Shown: positions 38,601 through 49,035 of the stretch, piece by piece
Layout: every line of letters begins with the position of its first letter
How positions within the stretch are numbered: the stretch's first letter is position 1
Assembly: GCA_029582155.1 (NCBI GenBank)
Contig: CM055909.1
Coordinates: 20,308,798-20,372,797 of the forward strand
Length of the DNA stretch: 64,000 nucleotides
DNA from: Panopea generosa
Lineage: Eukaryota > Mollusca > Bivalvia > Adapedonta > Hiatellidae
Direction of reading: 5' to 3'
The notes under the pieces: generated by a model
Databases searched by the model: none
Told to the model about the DNA's origin: nothing
The model's input: only the letters and a program-made list of their open reading frames with translations
Made by a program: the position numbers and the translations under genes

Positions 38601-39354
38601 TATAGTTTGACTATAGAATGATCGAACTATGCACCTCTTGTTCGACTACAAAGATGTCATTCTCAAACCACTGGTTCACTTGCTGCTTCTATTTAGTGGT
38701 ATCACCTTAAGAGCAACCAAAGTGCTTCGATCAACTAAATGGTTGACATTGTGTCGAAAGTTCATTCGTCTTCTTCTACAAGTATCGTGAGGGGAAGTTG
38801 TGAGCTACTAGCAATATAATTTCATTTATGTTTTACGGCACAACACACACTAAAGTTAGTACTGATTCGGAACTCGAGAATACGTTCAATTTATTAGACT
38901 ACCGTTGAAAGTTAGTTTGATATTCGTTATTCGTCTTTTGATATTTAAGTATGTAACACTGCAATATTGGAGGATGATAAATTAAGATTCCAGTTAGATA
39001 CCGAAAGACAAAAGACGAATATTAAACTAACTTCAGTCTACCTTATCAAACCCTCACTACAATGATGTATACTATACAGGGAATCCTCCAATTTAGCTTG
39101 AAATTTAACAATGAATTTGCAAGTACCTAAGCGCCATCAGAGTCATTTCATACAATACATTCACTTCTTGTACACTTGCGTGGTTTGTTAACGGCTCTAT
39201 ACTACATGTATAATGGAGAGCGCAATATTTTAGTTAGCTCGCACAACTTCAGATCCGGCGTTTGGTGTTCACCCAAAGCGGTGAGCATTTTGTTTGAGCT
39301 ACGACACTGTATCTATAAGTAATTCGTCCTCAATTTCTTCATATCAGGTGATGC
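38601..39354. other. No gene; imperfect hairpin at about 38895-39045
   Basis: AGTTAGTTTGATATTCGT near 38910 faces GACGAATATTAAACTAACTT near 39015-39035, with outer matches (AGACTACCGTTGAAAG and CTTCAGTCTACC). This is a MITE-like foldback of about 150 bases. The rest of the stretch holds nothing supported. Confidence 0.5.
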
Positions 39355-39482
39355 AGCAGCCAGTTACTTGTAAAAGAACAGCTATGTACCGGTAAGAGAC
39401 ATAGGAACCCGCTTAGGTTAACTGACCGCAATAACACGACTGACATACTGTTGCAAAAACGACGCTAAATTAAAGAATGAAA
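39355..39482 (+). mobile_element. 3' end of an eroded SINE
   Basis: CAGTTACTTGTAAAAGAAC, GCTTAGGTTAACTGACCGCA and GACGCTAAATTAAAGAATGA follow the order of the family A body and tail. The simple repeat downstream probably grew from its tail. Confidence 0.6.
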
Positions 39483-39591
39483 TTCATTCATTCATTCGTT
39501 CGTTCGTTCGTTCGTTCGTTCGTTCGTTCGATCGTTCGTTCGTTCGTTCATTCATTCATTCATTCATTCATTCATTCATTCATTCATTCAT

Positions 39592-39650
<59 letters not shown>

Positions 39651-39689
39651 TTGAATTATTGGCTTAATTAATTATTGCTTGATTTATAT

Positions 39690-39727
<38 letters not shown>

Positions 39728-39760
39728 ATATTGATTGATATATTGACTGATTGATTGATA
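39483..39760 (+). repeat. Compound tetranucleotide microsatellite
   Basis: Blocks of TTCA, TTCG, TTCA again, TTTA and then TTGA follow one another, each differing by one base from the next. This suggests stepwise mutation and expansion from one ancestral SINE tail. Confidence 0.95.
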
Positions 39761-39927
39761 TTGTTATATCGTGGAAGCTGAGTGTTTCAAATCACTACCA
39801 ACCAAATAGGACTAATGCGCACTCCTCCCCTTTTGAGTTAAAGCCAGCAGTGGTTACTTCGACGTATTACTCCAAATTATGCTTTTCTACAAAGTATTGT
39901 GTGGTGTTAGGGAGATGTGTGCTGTGC

Positions 39928-40012
39928 AGGGGCGTAGCTAGCCTAAGTAAGATGTAATGTATAGGCCCGCCGAATCTAGAGGTGTCCGGGGGACTGCCCC
40001 CTCCCCAAGAAA
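39928..40012 (+). mobile_element. hAT-like terminus (CAGGGGCGTAGCTAG)
   Basis: The sequence begins CAGGGGCGTAGCTAGCC and includes GGTGTCCGGGGGACTGCCCC. This is an end type I recall from animal hAT elements. It points rightward towards the hAT transposase relict at 41263-43280 and could be the left end of that element, later interrupted by two SINEs. No matching right end is visible. Confidence 0.4.
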
Positions 40013-40326
40013 ATAATTGGTACTTATATGAGCATTGGTACGTTTTGGTGTATATCTGAGAGTGATGTCTATAGTGAAAATTCTCAATAATTGTGTACGT
40101 TTTTTTTTTTAAATATATATATATACGAGCTAAGGCATTAAACAAAATTATAGAAACGTTTTGTTAATACATGTCAAATTGATTTTCATTATTTTGTGAT
40201 CATTTGAATTTAAAGCGGTTTCATGAAATCAAAATCAATGTACACAATTCAATACAGGTACAGGTGTGCATTGTTTTCATGAAACCGAAATGCACACTAA
40301 TGCACACTGTTCAATACTGGTACACC

Positions 40327-40625
40327 GGGCCCCCGTGGCGCAGTAGATAGTGTTCAGGTCTGTCGGTCAAATGGAGTTGTTCCCGCATGGGTTCGAGCCC
40401 AGGTCCTGCTACATTTATTTGTAACGAATTGACAAAAGACATTGTGTCCCGCGCCATTCGTTTCTCATCGCTGACTCCTGTGAGAAAGTTGTCAGTTACT
40501 TGCAGAGAAAATGTGTGGAGTACTGGTTAGAAAACGCAGGAAACATGGTTAGGTTAACTGACTGCCGTCTATAACTGAACAAGTGTTGAAAAACGTCGTT
40601 AAACACAATGCAAACAAACAAACAA
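40327..40625 (+). mobile_element. tRNA-derived SINE, family C
   Basis: A tRNA-like head starts near GGGCCCCCGTGGCGCAGTAG, with box B-like ATGGGTTCGAGCCCAGG. The body shares GTCAGTTACTTGCAGAGAAA, GTGGAGTACTGGTTAG and GGTTAGGTTAACTGACTGCC with family A. The tail is GTCGTTAAACACAATGCAAA plus CAAA repeats. Family C thus has a different tRNA head on a shared body, as is typical of SINE superfamilies with a conserved central domain. Confidence 0.85.
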
Positions 40626-40760
40626 AATCAAAAATATGAATAGTTTTATTAGATATTAACATTTTCAGATTTCAAAAGTATTTCTTTATTTGCTGTTATT
40701 TCTGATGAACATGCGTCGGTGATAAAACATAAATACACACACAGACTTGTAGCTGTTGCC

Positions 40761-41037
40761 GGGCCCGATTAGCTCAGTCGGTTACGCGTCTGACTGTCAA
40801 CCCAGGGGTCGTGAGTTCGAATCCCCGCCCGGCAACAGTCTCCGTGATGATTGATATATGACATTGTGTCTCATTATCATTCGTCTCTCACCACTGATTC
40901 AAGTGGGAAAGTTATCAGTTTCTTGCGGAGATGGGGTGTGCTCGAGTACTGGTTAAACCCAGGAAACAGTGGTTAGGTTAACTGATCGTCTGTTAGCCCT
41001 CGATGGCATAAAAATGACGCTAAATATTCAGTCAATT
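40761..41037 (+). mobile_element. tRNA-derived SINE, family A, full length
   Basis: The head GGGCCCGATTAGCTCAGTCG and box B GAGTTCGAATCCCCGCCCGG are well preserved. The body and tail match 15015-15317 closely, ending GACGCTAAATATTCAGTCAA. This is the best-preserved copy in the window, so probably the youngest. Confidence 0.92.
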
Positions 41038-41262
41038 GTAGCTGTTTAAACACAAGCGATCAATATACGCATTTCGCTATAAATGTAATAAATAAACAAC
41101 AAACCAAGTCAAGCAAGTAGTTTTTTTTAAGGAAATCATAGGATCTTTTACATTCTTATCGTTAACTGACCATATATGATTTTATATTATGTACAGTTGT
41201 TTGGTTGTATAATCATACATGGTTGTTAGGTAGTTGAGAAATTGAAATTAACACTGTCTATT

Positions 41263-43280
41263 AACGTACTTGGAACTCGGATGCAATATCTGTGGCCTCT
41301 TGGAAGATCGCATCCCAAACAAGCTGGTCAACCCGCTTGTCACAAAATATCTGCATGACTACCTTTGTCTCACGTACTACCTCTATCAGATCCATGAGGA
41401 CCTGGAGTAAAACGTATTTGAAGCTAGAATCAATGGTTGTATGATATTAACGGCATATCAACACAAAAACAAAGCATATTACGCGCATGTACATCTTTAT
41501 GCGCATAATTTAAGTAGCAATCAATCATACATTTTTATAAAATATAATATAGAATTAAACGGGGAAAACAGTGAGACGATGTGTTCATGTTGGAATTTTG
41601 AGAAGGATAATTCGGTCACTTTTAAAACATATATTCAGTGAGATGGTTTCACTGAATAACGGTGCATGTGAACGGTCACTAGTATCATGAATGGTGCGAT
41701 AGAGCCGGGTCTGTCGGACGTGACAAGCATGCTGGTATATCGCATATCACACGGTCTGTTAAATAAATAGTTTATCCTGATATCATTCTGATTTTTAAAC
41801 ATATTTACAGAATGAAATATTGTCATTTTACCATAATTACGACGTACATAGTGTGAGATGTACCTTTTGTAACATTGAGGCCAGGCCAACTTAATTCGCT
41901 AGCGACAAGTGTTACTATGAACGGGAATTGAAGAATTGCATTCAAGTACAGTCCCGCCTTCACGTCCCCGTCTTCTTGAAGATGTTCTAAAGCATGGACA
42001 ACTACACGGAATGATGTTTTGAATGTAGATAGAGAGTCCGCTCTGTTCATCCATCTGGTCTCGCAAACAGTTTTGAGCTTCCTTCGGCCATCCATGTTTC
42101 CTTAGTTACTGCATTAGTAGCTAGCTCATACATAAATGCAGATAGACGCTTTGCCGAATAGTCGAATGCGAAAGCAACTTCCTGAACCGTTGCCATCATC
42201 GTGCGTACACACTGGATCTTTGAGCTATGCACTAGTGAAAGGTTCAAGCAATGGGATTTGAGGCTCCGTCGTAGCATTGCGCTAGAATGTCTAGGCCACA
42301 CTCCTGTAAACATGTTAAAATCAATTGTGCCAAGTAAGTTCCTTTAATTGATATACATGTCAAAAATCCAATAAATTGTTCATGGACCTCCTTATTCTCC
42401 ACTTTTTTAACGTACCGAACACAAATAGATAGCTGTTCCCTTGTTGCGCTGTCAGTGGCCTCTTCTGCTATTATAGCGTAACAACCAGAGCGTTTACATT
42501 CATTCGTTATTTCAGATAATAACTGGTCGCCGCATAATTTTATAATACGTCAGGTGACGTATACTTTGCTTTTCAATGTACGTTGGCAAGATGGTCGGCT
42601 ATAATTTCATCATGCTTTGCCTTACTTTGAAGGTTGGCCATAAAATTACTTTTGTCCTCTGTGTGGCTCCTGATTGCTATGTTTTGTTGACCTAATAACA
42701 CCAGTGTTTCTATAATCTCCCGCAATATGTGTCCGATTTCGTGCACACTATTTTTCACACTGGTAGACAGTTGAGAGTTTATGGATTCCTTCTCGCCAAT
42801 ACTAATGATGTACTGTGTATATCTTAAACGGAATGCCTCTGTAATAGACTGTAAAATGTTATTTCTTGATTATATAAAAAAATATATATAAAAAATTGAT
42901 TGAATCCCAGGATCGATCACGCGGCGTCAGAGCGTGAAGCGAATATTCCACTACTGAGCTATAATGACGTTGCTAATTATGAACGTTTAATTAATGCATT
43001 TTATACTTATCATTATAAATTTCAAGCTAAACAATATAAGAAATATATATTATCCTTCAAAAATTAAACACAGACTATAACGACTACTGTAAATTAATTA
43101 GATCTATATCTATTAAAATCTTAACTATGTCTCATAACTTCAACCAAGAATAAATGCATTTATGATGCACAATAAGTTCTTTCGTTCGTTACCTGGAAGG
43201 GAAACGATAGTCTTTGACCAATGTCCATTTCTCCGTCAATAAACGCATCTTACTTTCGTCATCCCAAACCCGGGATTCAC
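41263..43280 (-). pseudogene. Broken hAT-type transposase gene (ZMYM1/DUF4371-like)
   Basis: Pieces on the minus strand follow the order of DUF4371-type hAT transposases. 43280-43193 is an exon-like block (DDESKMRLLTEKWTLVKDY) ending at a GT donor. After an acceptor near 42852 come GHILREIIETLVLLGQQNIA, then in another frame AIIAEEATDSATREQLSICV with EQFIGFL and a CYDGA block. About 25 residues expected after YDGA are missing, and the frame shifts into HCLNLSLVHSSKIQCVRTMM. A further shift leads to KLKTVCETRWMNRADSLSTF and ILQFPFIVTLVASE. A last exon at 41263-41401 reads VLMDLIEVVRETKVVMQIF and ends with a stop. The zinc-finger-bearing part expected between the first two blocks is absent, and a tRNA-like SINE head sits there. 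Frameshifts and deletions make it inactive. Family assignment rests on remembered motifs. Confidence 0.75.
42901..42966 (-). mobile_element. tRNA-like SINE head inside the hAT relict
   Basis: The minus strand reads TAGCTCAGTAGTGGAATATT (box A) and GTGATCGATCCTGGGATTC (box B) at tRNA-like spacing. There is no clear SINE body. It could be a truncated SINE or a tRNA relict. Confidence 0.5.
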
Positions 43281-43285
43281 CTGGA

Positions 43286-43340
43286 TAGGGGGGAGGGGGA
43301 GGGGATAGGGGGAGGGGGGAGGGGGTTGGGGGGGGGGGGG
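43286..43340 (+). repeat. G-rich low-complexity tract
   Basis: Runs of three to thirteen G separated by A or T, such as GGGGGAGGGGGAGGGGATAG. It has strong G-quadruplex potential on the plus strand. On the minus strand it forms a pyrimidine tract directly before the AG at 43281 that precedes the first hAT exon-like block. Confidence 0.9.
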
Positions 43341-43429
43341 TTCATTAATAGTAGACATTTTTAATTTTAGCGCGATGTAAACAATAATCTGGATCATGCA
43401 GGCGTTTTAGAATTTTATTATCATCTAGT

Positions 43430-44585
43430 TGTTTCGAAATAAGTTAAGAGCTTTATTGTTGTTCATTTATTTTGAAATATTTTGGCAGAACTTTATTATT
43501 AATCATTTATTTCGAAATAAATTCAGAACTTTATTATTACTTATTGATTCTAAATATTTTGGCAGAACTTTATTCTTATTGTAATATTTTCAAAGACTTT
43601 AATATTTTTTTAACCAGTTTTTGAACTTTATTATTATTTATTTATTTCGAAATAAATTTTGAACTTTATTATCATTTATTGATTGGAAATATTTTGGTCG
43701 AACTTTATGATTATTTATTCTTTTCGAAATATATCGAAATACGTTTAGAACTTTATTAGTATAGATATTAGTATTGATTAACTTGAAATATTTTGGCAGA
43801 ACTTTATTCTTATTGTATTATTTTCAAAGACTTCAATACTTTCTAAATAAGATTTAGACGTTAAGTATTATTTATTCAATTCGAAATAAGTTTAGAACTT
43901 TATTATTTTTTATTGATTCGGAATAAGTTAAGAACTTTATTATTATTTATTTTTACCAAATATTTTAGCAGAACTTTATTCTTATTGTACTAATTTCAAT
44001 GACTTTATTACTTTCTTAAAAAGTTTTAGAACTTAAGTTATTATTTATTTATTTCGAAACATTTTTGCAGAACTTTATTATTATTAATTTATTTCGAAAT
44101 AAGTTTAGAACTTTATTATTATTTATATATTTCGAAATATTGTTAGAACTTTTTTATTATTTATTGAATCGAAATAAGTTTAAAGCTTTATTTTTATTTA
44201 TTTATACGAAATATTTTGACAGAACTTTATTATAAAGTTTAAAACCTTATTTAGAAAGTAATATTGTCTTTGAAAATAATAGAATAATAATAAAGATCTG
44301 CCAAAATATTTCGGGAAAAAAAGTTATAATAAAGTTCTTAATTTATTTCGAAATAAATAAATAACACTAAACGTGAAAAAAATTATTCAGAGAGTATTCA
44401 GTGAAGTCTTTGAAAATAATACAATAAAATTAAAGTTCTGCCGAAAGATTTCAAATAAATCAATAAATAATAATAAAGTTCTAAATTTATTTCGATATAT
44501 TTCGAAATAAATAAATAATAATAAAGTTCTGCCAAAATATTTCCAATAAATAATAATAAAGTCCTCAACTTATTTCGAAATAAAT
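43430..44585. repeat. Second locus of the AT-rich ~36-bp array, inverted at about 44240
   Basis: Up to about 44235 units read GAACTTTATTATTATTTATT with TTCGAAATA; afterwards the reverse complement dominates (AATAATAAAGTTCTGCC). The family is the one at 20870-25445. A longer variant with TATTTTCAAAGACTTTAAT occurs here. Confidence 0.85.
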
Positions 44586-45129
44586 GATTAAATTATATTA
44601 GCCAAGCGTCCGAAAGAACTAAACATAAAATAACAAGCAATTTTGTGACTCGGACGAGCGCGACAGAGGGCGTAGGATCTGAATGACAAACGGGAATTAG
44701 TAATTTTGTCAAAGCCTGAAGTACTTCCCGCCCATGCATACAAGCCCCGCCTATTTCTTCTATAATATGATAGTTGATTAGACAGTGATTGACCGTTGAA
44801 GTTATTTTGAACCTAAAGTAGTTGTAATGGACATAAATACCAATAATGGACAAAATGAGTTCATAGAAATAAAAAAGAAACATGTTATAAGACAGTACTT
44901 AGCCTTCTTGCGTCCTACCCGTTTCCGACCATGAACATTTTTTTTTTTAAAAATATCGACATGTTTTATGTTCTAAATGATAAAATGGCATTTGCAAAAC
45001 GGAATCCTAAAGAATCGTTATTTAATAAGTGACCGGTGTTGCAGAAACTGACAACAACTGCTGAAGTTCGAATATTAGAATTATATGTTTAATTGCTTTA
45101 TTTTAAATAATTACTTTAAATATTGAAAT
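44586..45129. other. No recognisable gene
   Basis: Unique-looking sequence between two arrays. A 96-codon minus frame at 44593-44883 has no recognisable motif. Confidence 0.5.
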
Positions 45130-48100
45130 GATATTACCTGAATAGAAAGGAATCACAACGTTTCGGGCTTTATAATAGGCTCGGCGTGACACGAGTCGAT
45201 GTCAACCGCTTAAGTTCGAACACAGGATATCAATGAAAAAACAATCTTTTTATTTTTTTTGTATATGAAATAAGCAATATTGAAAAAGTTAAAGTCTTAA
45301 AATGTTGAAATGATATCACCTGAACTGATTCACAAAGTTTCTGACTTTAAATGGGGCTCGGTGAGACACAAGCCGATGTCAACCGTTAAAGTTCGAACAT
45401 GGGATTTTAATGGGGGAAACAATCTTTTTTTATTTTTTATTTGAATTTAGCAATAATGAATTAGTTTATGTCTTACATTGTTGAAATTATATTACCTGAA
45501 CGGAGTCACAACGTTTCGGACTTTATATAGGCCTCAGTGTAACACAAGTCGACGTCAACCGCTGAAGTTCGAACACGGGATTTTAATGAAAAATAATATA
45601 TATATTTTTCAATATAGCGATATAAAATAGTTTCAATCTTAAAATATTGAAATGATATCATCTGAACGGAATCACAACGTTTCGGATTTTATAAGGGTCT
45701 CGGTAAGACACACGCAGATGTCAACCGCTGAAGTTCGAACACGGGATTTTAATTGAAAAAAAAAAATCTTTTTTTTTCTTTTTTTTTTTATTTAAATTTA
45801 GTAATATTGAAATAGTTTCAGTCTTGAAATGTTGAAATTATATAACCTGAACGGAATCACAACGTTACGGACTTTATACGGGCTCGGTGTAACACAAGTC
45901 GACGTCAACCGCTGAAGTTCGAACACGGGATGTAAATAGAAAAAAATAATATTTTCAATTTTTCTTTGAATTTAGCAGTATTGAATTAGTTTATGTCTTA
46001 AATTGTTGAAATAATATTACCTGTACGGTATCACAACGTTTCGGGCTGTATAGGGGGCTCGGTGTAATACAAGTCGACGTCAACCGCTGAAGTTCGAACA
46101 TGGGATTTTAATGGGAAAAAATACTTTTCAATTTTTATTAAGCAATATTGTATAAGTTTATGTCTTACATTTTTGAAATAATATTACCTGAACGGAATCA
46201 TAACATTTCGGACTATATGGAGGTATCGGTGTGACATATGCCGACGTCAACCGCTGAAGTTCGAACATGGGATTTTTATAGTAAAAATAATATTTTTCAT
46301 TTTTCATTTGAATTTAGCAATATAGTGAAATAATGTATGTCTGAAATTGTTAAAATGATATCACCTGAACGGAATCACAACGTTTCGGGCTTTATAGGGG
46401 GCTCAGTGAAACACAAGTCGACGTCAACCGCTGAAGTTCGAACACGGGATTTTAATAGTAAAAATAATATTTTTCACTTGTTATTTGAATTTAGCAATAT
46501 TGAAAAGTTTTCAGTCTTAAATTGTTGAAATAATATTACCTGAACGGAGTCACAACGTTTCGGACTTTATAGGGGGCTCGGTGTAAAACAAGTCGACGTC
46601 AACCGCTGAAGTTCGAACAAGGAATTTTAATAAGAAATAATATATATATTTGTTTTAATTTAGCGATATTGAAAAAGTTTAAGTCTTAAATTGTTGAAAT
46701 GATATTACCTGAACGGAATCACAACGTTTCGGACTTTATAGGAGTCTCGGTAAAACACAAGCCGATGTCAACCGCTGAAGTTCGAACACGGGATTTTAAT
46801 TGAAAAAAAAACTTTTTTTCTTCTTTTTTTTATTTGAATTTAACAATATTGAAATAGTTTTAGTTTTGAAATGTTGAAATGATATTACCTGAACGGAATC
46901 ACAACGTTACGGGCTTTATACGGGCTCGGTGTAACACAAGTCGACGTCAACCGCTAAAGTTCGAACACGGGATTTTAATAGACAAAAATAAAAATTTTCA
47001 CTTTTTATTTGAAATTAGCTATATTGAAATAGTTTGTGTCTTAAATTGTTGAAACTATATTACCTGAACGGAATCACAACGTTTCGGGCTTGATAGGGTG
47101 CTCGGTGTAACACAAGTCGACGTCAACCGCTGAAGTTCGAACTCGGGATTTTGATAGAAAAAAATAATATTTTCACTTTTTATTTGAATTTAGCAATATT
47201 GAAATAGTTTATGTCTTAAATTGTTGAAATGAAATTACATGAACGGAATCACAACATTTCGGGCTTTATAGTGGGCTCGGTGTAATACAAGTCGACGTCA
47301 ACCGCTGAAGTTCGAACATGGGATTTTAATAGAAAAAAAACTTTTTTTTCTTTTTTTTTAATTTGAATTTTGCAATATTGAAAAAGTGTATGTCTTTAAC
47401 TGTTGAAATGATGTTACCTGAACGGGATCACAACGTTTCGGACTTTATATGGGGCTCGGTGTGACACGAGCCGACGTCAACTGCTGAAGTTAGAACACGC
47501 GATTTTAATAGAAATAATAATATTTTTTCACTTTTTATTTTGCAATATTGAATAAGTTTATGTCTTACATTGTTGAAATAATATTACCTGAACGGAATCA
47601 TAACATTTCGGACTTTATAGGGGGGCTCGGTGAAACACATGCCAATGTCAACCGCTGAAGTTCGAACATGGGATTTTAATAGTAAAAATAATATTTTTCA
47701 TTTTTCATTTAGCAATATTGAAATAATGTATGTCTTGAATTGTTGAAATGATATCACCTGAACGGAAACACAACGTTTCGGGCTTTATAGGGGGCTCAGT
47801 GTAACACAAGTCGACGTCATACGCTGAAGTTCGAACATGCGATTTTAATAGAAATAATAATGTTTCACTTTTTATTTAGCAATATTGAATTAATGTATGT
47901 CTTACATTGTTATAATAATATTACCTGAACGGAATCACAACGTTTCGGACTTTAATACGGGGCTCGGCGTAATACAAGTCGACGTCAACCGCTAAAGTTC
48001 GAATATGGGATTTTAATGGAAACCTCGCCCCCCCCCCCCCCTTTTTATTTGTTTGTTTAAATTTAACAATATTGAAATAATTTACGTTTTAAAATGTTCA

Positions 48101-49035
48101 ATGATATAACCTGAACTGATTCACAAAGTTTCTGACTTTATATGGGGCTCGATATAACACAAGTCGACGTCAACCGCTAAAGTTCGATCATGGGATTGTA
48201 ATGGGGAAAATATTTTTCTTTTTTTTCATTGGAATTTAGCAATATTAAAATAGTATATGTCTTAAATTGTTGAAATGATATTACCTGAACAGAATCACAA
48301 CTTTACGGGCAAGACAGGGGGCTCGGCGAGATACAAGCCGATGTCAACCGCTGAAGTTCGAACACGGGATTTTAATGATTTTTTTTTATTTGAATTAACA
48401 ATATTGAAACAGTTTATGTCTTAAAATGTTGAAATGATATTACCTGAACGGAAACACAACGTTTCGGGCTTTACAGGTGGCTCGGTGTGACACTAGTCTA
48501 TGTCAACCGCTAAAGTTCGAACTTGGGATTTTAATAAGTAAAAATCTTTTTCTTTTTTTATTTTAAATTTAGTAATATTGAACAAGTTTATGTCTTTAAC
48601 TGTTGAAATGATATTACCTGAACGGAATCACAACGTTATGGGATTGATAGGGGACTCGGTGAGACACAAGCCGATGTCAACCGCTGAAGTTCGAACACGG
48701 GATTTTGATGAAATTTTTTTTTTATTTGAATTAACAATATTGAAATAGTTTATGTCTTAAAATGTTGAAATGATATCACCTAAACGGAATCACAACGTTT
48801 CGAGCTTTATAGGGGGCTCGGTGTAAGTCGACGTCAACTGCTGAAGTTCGAACATGGGATTTTAATGAAAAAAAATATTTTCATTTTTTATTTGAATTTA
48901 GCAATATTGAAATAGTTTTTGTCTTAAACTGTTGAAATGATATTACCTGAACGGAAGCATAATTACGGGCTTTATAAGGGGCTCGGTGGGACACAAGACG
49001 ATGTCAACTGCCAAGTTCTAACATGGGATTTTTCT
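45130..49035 (+). repeat. ~173-bp satellite, 23 copies
   Basis: Units contain ATTACCTGAACGGAATCACA, ACGTTTCGGGCTTTATAGGG, AGTCGACGTCAACCGCTGAA and GTTCGAACACGGGATTTTAA, followed by a T- or A-rich variable stretch. The anchor GTCAACCGCT occurs 23 times between 45201 and 49003, giving a mean spacing near 173 bases (individual spacings about 156-186). The length is close to that of many centromeric or heterochromatic satellites. Conserved and hypervariable parts alternate within each unit. Confidence 0.93.

Noticed and set aside
40761..40837. Functional tRNA gene
   Set aside because: The tRNA-like head is continuous with a SINE body and tail that occur in several copies.
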